This document shows positions 22,946 to 35,370 of a stretch of 64,000 bases of DNA, one piece after another. How positions within the stretch are numbered: position 1 is the stretch's first letter; each line of letters starts with the position of its first letter. Below the pieces are notes generated by a model. That model was not told where the DNA came from. It did not search any database and worked only from the letters and a program-made list of their open reading frames with translations. The DNA is from Viscum album (taxonomy: Eukaryota; Streptophyta; Magnoliopsida; Santalales; Viscaceae): assembly GCA_963277665.1 (NCBI GenBank), contig OY728130.1, positions 1,361,074,393 through 1,361,138,392 of the forward strand. Reading direction: 5' to 3'. Position numbers and translations under genes: made by a program.

Positions 22946-25412
22946 AAAAGAAACCTATTATTTTATTATACATCAATTCATGATTTATTTCATAAAATTA
23001 CACTTAATACAACCCCAAAGATCACAAATTCTAGTATATTTAGGAATTTGGTACATATAAAAAAGTAACGAAAATGGGATACAACAACATTATTTAAAAC
23101 ATCCTTAACATGCTTCAAAAATTCCCTAGATTTTAAAACTACACAGGATAACCTGGGGACAAACATAAGAAATGGGTGAGCTATAAAGAATATTAAGGGA
23201 ATAAACATGGAATAAGGTGATAAATGTTAGATAATAGGAATATAAATGGGGTATAAAAAGAGTAAGAATCGTAAACATGAACAAAGATACATGATATAAC
23301 ATGATAATCATAACATGGGAAATGTGACAATAACTTAAAACACTGCATCATAAACATTGGTCAAGGATAAACCGCCTATGCATAATGGTGGAAGAAGTAC
23401 CATAAAAGAATTAGTTTCACTCCCTATAATAAAATGATGTCTCATGAGACCAATAATTACCCAATACATTGGAACGCTATATAATTATGGCTGCACCCAT
23501 CACATTCATTTCATTCTCATGCTTATGTGTGCCATAAAGATCATACAACACAGATTCATTCATCATCATATTTTATTCCATGATCAAGGATAGTGGAATA
23601 AATAAATTTAATTCCCATGTAAAATAGGTATAAGTATATAAAGTTGAATACCCTTGATATAAAATGGGTATGGTATTCACTATATAATTGTTTTGGTATG
23701 GAAAATAACAGTGAAATTTTAGCAGCATAATGACATCACATAGAAATTAATATAAAAGGTTAATGAGAGAGAAATGGGTCTCTAATAATTTAAAAATAAA
23801 TTTTAAAGTAATGGGATATGGAATAATATATCCCATTATAAGTAAATGATGATAAAAGGCATAATGTAAAGAAGATAATTGAATAAATAGGAGAAAGTAA
23901 AAGATCCCTTATCTGAGTGTGTGAATCCAAATGCTTGGGATGGATTTATTGAGAGCTTGGAGGTGCCTTTGGAGGAAGATATAGAGTGTAGGAAAGATTA
24001 TGTATGTGATAAAAGGATTTTTATTGAAGAGAAATGAGATCTTGGTTAGGTTTATATAGAAAAAGAGGCGGATTTCTTTATTATTTAGGTTTTGGACTAT
24101 AGATAATAAAATAACCAAAACCACAAGCCATACCATGGGGTTTTCCAATGGTTTCTGAAAAAATGGGATTGGTTTTCATTATTTTATAATTAAAAGGGGA
24201 TAAATTAATAAAATATTTCTTATTATTATGTGGAGGCGAGCCGTACTCTTACAGAAATGGTTTTAAAACCTTTAAATATATTAATGGTTTTAAAGGATTC
24301 ATAAGGGATTTATAAAATTAATCAATAAAAATAAAATCACATTATTTTAAAATTAAAAAATATATTTGGTCTTGTATACTATTTATATTATTTATTACAT
24401 CACTTTTGGGTCATTATGATGTCATAATACACAAAGTATATTTATATAATATTTAATTTTTATCTGAAAATCCTACTATCTTAGAAAATTATGAAAAATT
24501 TACCATTAGATAATTTAAAAATTCTGATTCAAAAAATAGTATTCATTTTATATAAATAATTTTCTAAATATCTTCATTTTCACTTAAAATAGAAATCGAC
24601 ATTTATTGAGAAACACTGTGTTTTTTTGACAATAACAGTTTTTGAACCCTTATAAAAATTACATTTGACTTCATAAAAATTATTTGATCATTTATATTTA
24701 ATAAAAATTATTTAATAATAAATTTTATTAAAATATTAATTATTTTAAAAATCCATTAATTCATCAAAATAAATTCCTTAATTGAATTTGAATATTACCC
24801 AAAAATACTATTTGTGTTTTATTATATCTAAATTGAAATCATTTATAATGTAACCATAATATAATGAAAATATATTCATAATTATATAAAAAACAATGTA
24901 TATACTCATAATAATAGGGTATTGATACATATCCCTTTAATATATCAAAAACACCCTAAGATTAAGGTGTGATATGGTGAGAATTTCATGGGGTGGTTTG
25001 GCATACATGATTTGGGTATGATTTTGATGAGCCTAAACATCTAACATAAACAGTTTTTCTCATTCTTAAGTTATTGGATCTTAGTTTGGGTTTGGTCAAG
25101 AGAAAAGACCATTGATGCTATCTCCCTCATAATCTTTGATAAATGGGATTCATAGGGTATGATCCTACTTATTGAGGCCATCACTTCCTTTGTTTGTATT
25201 AATTGGATTTGTTAAAAACCTATATTTATACCAATCATGTGATCACTATTCAATGACTAATTTATCAAAGGTAATGATGATTAAGGATTGTTTTAATCAG
25301 ATAGTATACAATGAAACAAAACAAGTGCATGTGTTTTTTATAATCATATTACATAATATGAAATTTAATTAAATCACATGGGGAATTTTTTTTATAACCA
25401 TTCAGGTCATTA
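22946..25412 (-). repeat. 3' LTR of G1
   Basis: Matches 30456-32927 throughout, for example AAAAGATCCCTTA near 23901 and 31411, and CACTTTTGGGTCATTATGATG near 24400 with a one-base variant near 31905. On the minus strand it begins TGTAATGACC. Short open frames at 22990-23311 and 23909-24148 have equivalents in the other LTR and are not genes. Confidence 0.85.
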
Positions 25413-25462
25413 CAATCTTCCCCCCATAAGAAATTTCACCCTTTAAATTTTCATTTCCCACA

Positions 25463-28400
25463 CTAAAATAGATTTGGGTAACTCTGTTTTATCACTTCCT
25501 CTGGTTTGCACATCACTTCTTTAAACTTATGGTTTCTCCAAAACACTTTCCCCAGGTGCAATGTCTTTTTTAGAACTTTGTCTCTACGATTGACGATCTT
25601 CACTAACTGCTCCTCATATGAGAGATCATTCTTCAATGTTACCACATATGGATTGAGTACATTTTAGGGGTATAGCATGTACTTTATCAAGAGGGATATA
25701 TAGAATACATCATGTAATTGAGATAGGTTAGGTGAGAGTGAAAGTTAGTAGGCCTCCACTCTAATTTGATCAAGAATCTCAAAGGGGACGATGTATCTTG
25801 GACTAAGATTTTAATTCATCACAAATCTCATCACTTTCTTCCATGTAGATATACAGAGGAATAAAATGTATTCAATATAAAAATCTATGTCTCTATGAAG
25901 ATTGTTGACAAAGATCTTCTGTCAACTTTGAGCATCCTTGATGTGTTGTTGAATGGTATTAACATTTTCCACCATTTCCTCAAACATTTCAGGACCTAAG
26001 AGTTTTCTTTCCCTAAATTTATCCCAACATATATTTGATCTACACCTCTTCCCATAAAGGGATTCATAGAGATCCATTTGGATTCTCAAGTTGAAACTAT
26101 TGTTGTAATATAACTAAACCATAATAATATGTTGGTATCATCCTCATTTGAAGTCAATTGAGTATGCTTTCAGCATGTCCTCAAGTGTATATATTTTCTA
26201 CTCATATTGATCATTAGTTTGAGGGTGATAATCTGTGTTGAAGTTCAATTTTGTATTCATATTATGTTGGATACTTTTCTAGAACTTGGAGGTGAATCTC
26301 ATATCTCAATGGGATACAATTGATAGTGGTACTTTATACAGACTTAACACTTCTCTGATGTATATTCGTGCAAGTTGATCGAGTGATAAATTCTCTCAAA
26401 TCATAATAAAGTGAGATTTCTTTGTAATATAATCCACAAAAATTCATATAATATTTTTTACCCTGGATGTATTCAGAATTCTAGTGGCAAAGTCCATGGC
26501 ATTGTTTTCCCATTTCCCTATTGGAATGGGTAATGGTTGCATCATACCCTTATACTTCTACCTTTCAGCCTTCACTTGCTGACATACCAGAAACTTTGAT
26601 GAATATTCATTAATCTCCTTCTTTGTATTATCCCACCAATATTTCTCTTAGAGATCTCATTACATCGTTTTGATACCTGGGTGAATAGAGAAAGTCTAAC
26701 TATGTGAATCATCTAATAGTTCCTTCTTCAACTCAGGATTTCATGGTACACATAGTTATGAACCAAATATCACAACTCATTATTCATTAACACTAAAATT
26801 TTAGGATTTAACTTTTATTATAATTTCCACTTTCTTCTGAATTCCTAAATCATCCCTTTGAGTATCCTTTATCTTTAAAAAAAATATGGTTAAGTAATAA
26901 TTTATGAAAGTATTGATGATGTTCCTTTAATTATGATTCTCATGTCTATCCTCTTCAAGTATAAGAAGATCAGATCCTTCTCAACTCTCATCAATGATAA
27001 AATTGCTAGATCCTTTCTATGTAGAGCATATACCACATTATTCACTTTCCTAGGAAGGTAGTGAATTAAGTATTCATAGTCCTTTATTAGCTCTACACAT
27101 CTTCATTGGTGTATATTATGATTTTTCTATGTTAATATATACTTGAGGATTTTGTGATCCATTTATATTTCAAAATTATCCCCAAATAGATAATTCCGCT
27201 ATATTTTAAAATATAAGATCACTTCTACTAACTCTAGATCATGTGTTGGGTAGTTCTATTCATGAACTATCTACTACCTTGAAGAATAGGCTATGAATTT
27301 ATAGCCAATCTCTTATTCAAAGCATTAATGAATACCATGAAAATATCTCCACTTGTGGGTTGTGTGAGAATAGTTGTAGTGATAAGACTCCTTTTCAACT
27401 ACTTAAAGATCTCTTTGAATTCATCATTCCAAGAAAACTTGACTCCATTCTGAGTTAGCTTGGTTAGAGGGTTTGACAATATAAAAAATTTCTCACAGAT
27501 CGATGATAGTACCCATATAATCTAAGGAAATTATGGATATCTGCCACATATGTTGGCCAGAACCATCCTTCAATTGCTTCTATTTTTGAAGGGTCTAGTG
27601 ATATCCTATTTATTATTATTATATGTCCCAATAATTATAATTAATTCAACCAGATCTCACATTTGTTTTACTTTGTATAAAGATACTCTTTTCGCAAGGT
27701 CTTTAGAATAGGTCTCAGATGCTCCTCATGATCTTCCTTGGTTTTAGAGTATATTATAATATCATCTATAAATACTACTAATTTTTTTTCAAGGTAATCT
27801 ATAAAGACTCTATTCATCAATTCCTTGAAGATTTTGGGATCATTGGTGAGTTTTAATGACATTACTATGAACTCATAGCACCCATACCTTGCACGAAAAT
27901 CAGTATTGGGGATATCCTATTTATTCACCCTAACATGGTAATATCTTGACCATATATCCAACTTAGAGAAGTATTTTTATCCATATATCTGATCTAACAA
28001 TTCATCAATCTGTGGTAGAGGATACTTGTTCTTTATCATGATCTTGTTGAGCTCATGATAATCAATGCAAATGTGCATTGACCCACACTTCTTCTTGATG
28101 AAGCGGATTGATGTACCCTATGATGAAGAACTTTTGTGTATGAACCCTTTATCCAAATTCTCATGTAGTTGTTTCTTCAACTCCTCAAATTACACATTAG
28201 ATATTCTATATGGAGTCTTGGATAATGGTAATGACCTATGTATAATACTGATTGAAAATTCAACCTCTCAGTTATGAGGAAGACTAGGAAATTCCTTAAT
28301 AATCACATTAGCATATTCCCTCACAATAGGAATGTATTCTAGGATGGTTATTTCCATATATTCAATCATTTAATCTAGATACACATTCTCATAGGGAAAT

Positions 28401-28860
28401 AATATCCATGCATGAGATGTTGTCACTAAATAATATTCATCATCCTCCTTGAACTTGTACAAAATAAGGGGTCAATTCAAAATATGGAGAGTAATTTTCT
28501 ATTCACAGGAATTTATGTTGGCTCTATATAGGTAAATAAAATCCATATCCAAAATTGATTCAAATTAAACCAAAGGGAGTATGAAAAGGTTCACTCGGAA
28601 GTTTATACCACAAATTTTGATAGGGGAGGAGTTATATACTTGGGATTCAATAATTGTCCTATTTTCCATTTCACTGAAAACTCTACTTTTATGCCTTGTG
28701 GCGGTGATTGAACATTTCTACTAACCTTTCATGATATGAAGGAATGATTTAAACTAGAATAAAAAAGTAAATTATCTATTCTTGAATTAATAAATAGTGT
28801 ACCTATCACCACTTCATTGTTAAGACCCACATCAGTGGTTATGATAGAAAAATACCTCCC
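25463..28860 (-). pseudogene. Broken pol of G1 (protease, RT, RNase H, integrase)
   Basis: Pol copies the RNA and inserts the DNA. Visible along the minus strand: RT text [23 protein letters not shown] near 28030 (here [20 protein letters not shown]), the catalytic FIDDI at 27759-27773, RNase H text HDLELVEV and FGDNFEI near 27150-27230, integrase VCQQVKAE near 26570 and MDFAT at 26483-26497 (first catalytic Asp), and a chromovirus C-terminus (LSYEEQLVKI, VFWRNHK) in the open piece 25463-25645. The protease region near 28700-28850 is too decayed to locate its active site. Many stops and frameshifts; dead. Confidence 0.85.
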
Positions 28861-28969
28861 TTACTGCCTTGGACTTTGTTGGTTGTCTCTGAAAACCCTT
28901 GTATTAGTGAATTGATTTGAAAAGTTCCCTGATAAATTTTAGTTTAAGCAATAGAAAATGCACTGAGGG

Positions 28970-29930
28970 TTGAATAGAGAATTCTATTCCTCCAACACAT
29001 TAGTGGGTTTCTTCTGTCGGCAATCTATAGCTAGGTTCCCTTCCTTCCCCCACCTAAATAATTTCTTCACCCCCTTCAGAAATTTATGGGATGCTTCTTT
29101 CCACACCCTTGACAAGTGGGATGTTGATTTTTTTTGGCACCATTATATTTCCACATCAGAACACAAAAATTAAAATCTATTTTATGATTCTTATCCCAGT
29201 GATTCCCTTGAGATTTTCCGATATTCATTTTTACTTTGAGTTCACTTCAAACAATTTCCTTATAGCTATCTAATTTACAGATCGCCATAGATTTTCATAG
29301 TCTAGGTTTTATCTCACCAAATAAGTGGTCAACCTTAAATTCAGGGGTAACAAAAACATTGGAGGCGTATCGTGAAAGTCTTGTGATGTTTACCTCACAT
29401 GACCCAATTATTCACCATCTATATGCTTGAGGGAAATTAAATCCTTTTCAATTTTAAGAAAGTGAGTACGAGGAAAATATTTATCTAAAACCATTTTCTA
29501 TAATTCATTCCACCTCATATATTTTATCTCTTCCTTAGGATTTTTATTCTTGATTAATGCCCACCACTGATTAGATTCTCCCTCTATACAATAAATAGCT
29601 TGTAGAAAATTCTCTTGCTTAAAACATTGAAGTATGAAGAATATATTCTCAAGGGAGTTGATCTATTGTTTCATAATTAAGGGATCATATTATCCATTTA
29701 AAGTTAGAGGTCTTTGTCATATAAAGGTTTTAATCGCAACTTGTTTGATCCTAGGGGGACTTGGATGCCCCTCCTAATCCAAGTTTCTATTTATAACCTA
29801 TGTCAGTTGAGAGAGTATCATCATGAATTTCATGATAAATTCTCCTATCAGGTTGGGCATCTCATTGGGGGAATCCATCACATTGACATTCACATTAATT
29901 ATTTACCCGATTCCTTCTATTTATAGACAT
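28970..29930 (-). pseudogene. Broken gag of G1
   Basis: Gag forms the particle and binds RNA. Near 29460-29600 the minus strand reads NQWWALIKNKNPKEEI followed by KYFP, the usual retrotransposon gag core. Two zinc-knuckle remnants follow: HPTCQGCGKKHPINF near 29085-29130 and WGKEGNLAIDCRQK near 29015-29055, the second with its first cysteines and histidine changed. A start near 29930 (MSINRRNR) is plausible. Plus-strand open frames over this stretch are complementary shadows. Confidence 0.75.
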
Positions 29931-30164
29931 TGGATAGAATAAAAGGAAAATTAGGGATGAGTATTTTTAAACTATTAAACACATAAATGTAAATTTAATC
30001 ACATTAAATGGGTAGCTTATAAGTTATATTTTTTTTCTTTCACTTATGAATTTATAGTCTTCAATCTATGTTATCCATGATATATTTACTAATATATATT
30101 CTTGTTGTCATTTTTTGTTTCCTTAATAATTGTTCTTAATGAGATTATGAATTTACCAAAGTAT

Positions 30165-30305
30165 ATCTACTAGGAGTTCTAAACCAGGTTCATAGTAAGG
30201 CTCATTGTCATGTACTGGGTTACACCGAGTCAGGCCGGAGACACCTTCTTAGAGTTATTACCCCTAGGTACATATTTTCTAGAACCACATCCACTTTTAG
30301 TATCC
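30165..30305 (-). promoter_or_regulatory. Leader block shared with X elements
   Basis: A stretch around TTCATAGTAAGGCTCATTGT is clearly related to 33770-33905 in R1 and, inverted, to 50735-50870 in P. It lies between the primer site and gag, where packaging signals of LTR elements usually are. Confidence 0.55.
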
Positions 30306-30440
30306 AAAAAATATGTATTTTATTGATAAACCAATTAATTTATAATTACAAAATTTTAAGGATGTTTTCTTATACTTAGTCTTATCCCTAATTATTTCAC
30401 TAGAGTTTTCTAATCCTAATCCCCAAAGTAACTACACTTT

Positions 30441-30454
30441 TTATCTGATACCAA
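30441..30454 (-). promoter_or_regulatory. Primer-binding site of G1
   Basis: The minus strand reads TTGGTATCAGA beside the LTR end at 30456, complementary to the 3' end of initiator methionine tRNA. Confidence 0.8.
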
Positions 30455-30455
30455 C

Positions 30456-32927
30456 TATAACAACCTTGTTCTTTATTAAACATTAATTCATGATTTATTA
30501 CATAAAATTACACATAATAAAACCTGAAATATTTTGAAGTATATTTTATTTGGTAATTAGGTACATATCATAACATCTTGAACATGGGATACAACAACAT
30601 TATTGAAAACTTCCTTAACATGCTTTTAAAATTCCATGGATTTTAAAACTGCACAGGATAACTTGGGAAAAAACATAAGAAAGGGGTGATATATAAATAC
30701 CAATAAGTAAATAAACATGTAATACAATGATAAATGTTATAAAATAGTAATATAAATTGTGAATAAAAGGTTTTAGAATCATAAACATGAATGATAAGGC
30801 ATGATATAACCTGATAATCATAAATGAGAAATGTGGCAACAACTTAAAACACTACATCATAAACATAGGTCAAGGATAAACCACCAATAAATCATTGTGA
30901 AAAAAGTAACATAAAGGAATAAGGTTAACTCACTATCCCAACATGAAGTCTCATGAGAATAAAAATTAACTAATGAATTGGAGAACTATGTAATTACGGG
31001 AACACATGTCACATTCATTTCATTCTCATGATTAAGTGTTCCATATAGATCATACAACATGGATTAATTCATCACAATATTTTATTCCATGATCAAGGAG
31101 TGTGGAATACATACATTTAATTCCCAAGTAAAATATGTATAAGGTTATAAATCTTAATACCCTTGATAATAAATGGGTATGGTATTCAACACACAATTGT
31201 TTTCTCATGGAAAATCATAGTGAAATTTCGACAGCATAACGATATCACATAAAAATTCATAAAATGGATTAATGAGATCAAAAGGGGTATATCATAATTT
31301 GGAAATTAATTGGACATTAAGGGTGATATGGAATAAAAAACCTCATTATAAGGAAATGAATATAAAATACATAAGGTAAAGAAGATACTTGAATAAATAG
31401 GAGAAAGGAAAAGATCCCTTACTTGAGTGTGTGACACAAAATGATTGGTAGGGGATTATTGAGAATTTGGAGGAACCTTGGGAGGTCTCTATAGAGTGTA
31501 AAATTTTAAAGATGCTATATAAGTAGTTTTATTGAAGATAAATGGGATATTAGGTGGGTTTATATAGAAAAATAGTGGGATTTCATTATTATTTAGGTTT
31601 TGGACACTACATAATAAAATAAACAAAACCAAAAAACCATACCATAGTTTTTACCATGGTTTCTACAAAATGGGAGTGGTTATAATTATTTTATAAGGTC
31701 AAGGGACTAAATTAATAAAATAATACCCTTTCTTATGTGGAGGTGAGTCAAACTCTTAAAGAAATGGTTTTAAAACCTTAAAATATATTAATGGTTTTGA
31801 AGGACTTATAAGGGATTTATAAAATTAATCTAATAAACAAAAAATCAAATTATTTTAAAGGTAAAACATATATTTAGTCATTTATACCCTTTATAGTATT
31901 TATTACATCACTTTTGGGCCATTATGATGTCATAATACACAAATTATATCTATACATTATTTAATTTTTACCTGAAAATTTGATTCTCTTAGAAAATTTT
32001 GAAAAATTCACTGTTGGATACTTTCAACATTATGATTCCAAAAAATATATTCATTTTATATGAATAATGTCATAAATATTTTAACTTTCAATTTTAAAAT
32101 ATTAATCGACATTTACTGAGAAATGCTGGGTTTTTTTGACAATAATAGTTTTTGAACCCCTTTAAAAATTACATTTGACTTCATAAAAATTATATAATCA
32201 TTTATATTTAATAAAAATAATTTAACTATAATATGTTATTAAAATATTATTTATTTAAAAAATACATTAATTCATGAAAATAAATTCCTTAATTGAATTT
32301 TAATATTACCCAAAAATATTATTTATGTTTTATTATATCGAAATAAAATTAATTTATAAATAAAAAATAACAGGATGAATGAATATTCATCATTCTATAA
32401 AAAATAATGTACATAATAATAATGGTAGGGTCTTGATAAATATCCCCTAAATACACTAGAAAATTCCTAAGAGTAAGGTGTTTGATGAAAAGACTTTCAT
32501 GTGGTGGTTTGAAATATATGGTTTATGCCTTGATCTCGATAAGCTTGAACTTCTCCCATAAATGATTTTCCTCATGCTTAAGTTGTCTGATCTCAGATTG
32601 GGCTTAGTCAAGGTCAAATCCCAATGATGCTATCTCCCTCAAAAACTCTGATAAATGGACTTCATAGGGTATGGTCATACTAGTGGAGTCCACCACTTCC
32701 TTTTTCCTTGTCAATTGGATTTGTTAAAACACAATATTTATACTAATCATGTGATCATTGTTAAATGAATATTTTATCAATATTAAATATGATTAATGAT
32801 CATTTAGATCATATATTATATAATAAAACCAAATAGGTGCATGCGTTTTCTTTAACCAGATTACATAATATGACATTTAATAAAATCACATGGGGAATTT
32901 TATATATAACCATTCGGGTTGTTATAG
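30456..32927 (-). repeat. 5' LTR of G1
   Basis: Matches the LTR at 22946-25412. On the minus strand it starts CTATAACAACCCGAATGG and ends GGTTGTTATA; the usual TG and CA ends have become TA, as C-to-T change would produce. Short frames inside (30615-30842) are shared with the other LTR and non-coding. Confidence 0.85.
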
Positions 32928-33149
32928 GTTGTCACCCGATATACATAATTTCCTTTTCTAAAACCATATTAATATAATTTTCAAAATATATATTATGGAA
33001 ATCCTTGAAATAAGGTTAATCACTAAGTATCCTTTTATCAAAGGTTTTCAATACAACCCCAATACATAAATAATTCATCCACTTATTTATACATAAATAC
33101 TTCCTTGGTATAGATTTTATCCTCTAAAAGTGGGCATTAAATCAAGTAA

Positions 33150-33430
33150 TTTTCAGGTTCCCCACATTTACAATAATGAACTACAAATGGATCCTTAGAA
33201 TGATTTTTATTTCTTTCCATCGTACTCTTCATTTCTCCTCAAAAATTATTTGATTTATTTCCTTCTTTACCAAACATAAATAATTTCCCTATTCTTTTGA
33301 GACACTTTCCTAGGTGTCTCCTTCCAAATTTATTACATGAGGGAAATCAAGCTTTCTTCCTTCCTTGGTTTCCACCACTTTGTCTCTTAGAAAAATCCAT
33401 CCTTCTCTTCTTTTGTGAGTTATGGAGTTA
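33150..33430 (-). pseudogene. gag zinc-knuckle remnant in R1
   Basis: In one minus-strand frame: SKRQSGGNQGRKKA, a stop, then FPSCNKFGRRHLGKC, followed by KLFMFGKEGNKSNNF, a stop and later YCKCGEP. This is the cysteine-histidine tail of a chromovirus gag, with CNKF and RRHLGKC in place. The second knuckle has lost its cysteines. It shows that the X family descends from a gypsy element. The plus-strand open frame at 33297-33551 is its shadow. Confidence 0.7.
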
Positions 33431-33769
33431 TTTAAGGTATATGTTGTTAATTATATTTTGGGAAAATTTATTAGGCATCAATATAATATCTTTCACTCCT
33501 ATAAAATCCTTATTTGTTTTCTTATTATCACCACCTTACCCTTCATGTTAAATGTTAACTTGATTTCTTCGGGTACCAACCATTGACTAAAACCATAAAT
33601 CATAAAGTGAGTAACAATAGTCATATAAAAAGGAATAATAATTTATTGGATATATAAATCATGAAAAATTATCTACAATCTAAAACAAATTATGTTTAGC
33701 CTTAGTTATTCATAGTCAGAATCTTTCATAATGGTTTGTAAAGAAAATGTGAATTATCCTAAGCATATC

Positions 33770-33905
33770 CCCAAGTGTGTCAAAACAGGTGCGTAGTAAG
33801 GCCCATTTTTGTGTACTAGGTTACACTGAGTTAGGTCTAACACATTTTTTAGAGTTATTAACCCTAAGTACATCTGTTCTAGAACTATGTTCACTTGTAG
33901 TATCC
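33770..33905 (-). promoter_or_regulatory. Shared leader block in R1
   Basis: Contains AGGTGCGTAGTAAGGCCCAT and a TTACACTGAG segment, both paired with the G1 block at 30165-30305 and the P block at 50735-50870. Confidence 0.55.
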
Positions 33906-34057
33906 GAACAAAGATGTATTGATAAAAACACCGACATATTCTCTACTTTACCAAAAATATTGTATGTTATTATATACTTATCCTCAAATTATACCTTAGG
34001 GATATGTTCTATAATATATGTTTTCTTAAATATAGTTTCTAGGGTTACTACTAAACT

Positions 34058-34072
34058 TCCTATGATAACAAC
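34058..34072 (-). promoter_or_regulatory. Decayed primer-binding site of R1
   Basis: Minus strand GTTGTTATCATA beside the LTR end; differs at two or three positions from the TTGGTATCAGA form in G1. Confidence 0.55.
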
Positions 34073-34275
34073 TATAGTGACCCAACCCTAGAGACACTGG
34101 AGCTAATGTCTACTACCATTACATTAACATGATTATAAGGAATAAAAACTCAAAGGACTAAAGACTTTAGTATTCTTGGTAAACTGGATACATACATGAG
34201 TCTTGTATTAAAAATGAATATACTAATTACAACATTTTTTTTTCTTTCTAGGATAAGTTTATTCCATCTAGTATA
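34073..34275 (-). mobile_element. R1 5' LTR, first fragment
   Basis: TATAGTGACCCAACCCTAGA aligns with R2 57289 onward for about 200 bp, then stops at the insertion of P. The LTR resumes at 56438 with the next bases of the same alignment. Confidence 0.8.
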
Positions 34276-35370
34276 TATAACATCCCAAAAATCTAAAGTA
34301 GGAATATTATATTAAATAGCATGTATGGCATGAAACACCAAGCGCATAAGAGAATATAATATCTCGAGAATTTATAATATATTTAATATTTTAAATAAAT
34401 TCAATATATTTTATATATTTCAATTAACGTAAAATTGAGTTAGCATACGTCACACACAACAATGAGTTTATTTTATGGCTTGTGTTACATGAAAGAATGA
34501 GTTTTACTGAACAAAAATATATTATTATTTAATATAATAATATGTAACCTAAACATTAAATTAGTATTTATGAATAGGATTAACTAAATTATGAAAATAA
34601 GTGGTTTACAAAACATTTAAAATGAATTCATTGGATACAAACTAATTAGAGATGAATATAAAAACCAATTTAATATAAAGGGAATATTTTTATAGAAAAC
34701 TATTTTTATGCTCACAAAGATATTTTATCCTAATAAATTAAATTAATGAATATTAGTGAGTGATATTAATGTAATATATATATATTATATCCAATAATAT
34801 ATTTTTAATATTCATTCAAAAGATTCGATAGACATAAGATAAGAACAAACCTAGTTGTACATATAAAATACTATATTTTTATTAAGGAACTTTTACTACA
34901 TTTTAATGGAAAACCTATTTTAAATATTTTTTTTGGAAATTGTATAAATATTATATTTAAAAAAAATTAATATTTTAAATAGAAACATAATAGTTAGGTT
35001 AGGGGGATTTTTTGGTATTTTTTTTGTAGAGTTTCATTTTTAATGAATAATAAAAAATATTGAATTTTAATTCAAAGATATTTTTAATTTAATTTATTTA
35101 ATAGATTAAAATATACTTTAAGTTGTTTTAAAATTTATTAGATTATGTTTTTATCAATTAATACAATTTAGGTCATTGGAATCAATTTCACTTTAAAATT
35201 AAATATAAAAACATAACAAACTTTTGAACATTTTTACTTTGAAAACCCACATTGTCATCCCATATATGGGATTAAATTTAAATTAATTTCTGACAATTAT
35301 ATAATAAGAATTTAGAAAATTAGATTTCATATTTGGAATAATAATAATTTCTAATTTCTAATAATGTTAA
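34276..35370 (+). repeat. P 5' LTR, first part
   Basis: Aligns with 52081-53175 (for instance the GGTCATTGGAATCAATT block at 35172 and 52991). It stops where the copia element C1 begins; the remainder is at 47353-50542. Confidence 0.85.

Larger units (their letters stand above)
22946..32927 (-). mobile_element. Ty3/gypsy chromovirus-type element G1, complete but dead
   Basis: Two LTRs of about 2.47 kb (22946-25412 and 30456-32927) flank gag and pol remnants on the minus strand. The order seen along the minus strand is LTR, primer site, leader, gag, protease/RT/RNase H/integrase, LTR. That gene order (integrase last) defines Ty3/gypsy. It sits inside the R1 internal region. The uninterrupted sequence in R2 (GATGGGTTGTCAC, 63593) shows the empty site, and GCTGT (22941) and GTTGT (32928) are the probable 5-bp duplication with one change. 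Confidence 0.85.
32933..34072 (-). mobile_element. 5' part of R1 internal region
   Basis: Continues the R1 interior after G1 and aligns with 63600-64000 and, inverted, 50730-51260. It contains a gag remnant (33150-33430) that P lacks, the shared leader block (33770-33905) and a decayed primer site beside the LTR at 34073. Excluding G1, the R1 internal region is only about 1.98 kb, with no pol. Confidence 0.75.

Noticed and set aside
33297..33551. Plus-strand 84-codon frame as a gene
   Set aside because: It is the complement of a recognisable gag zinc-knuckle remnant on the minus strand.
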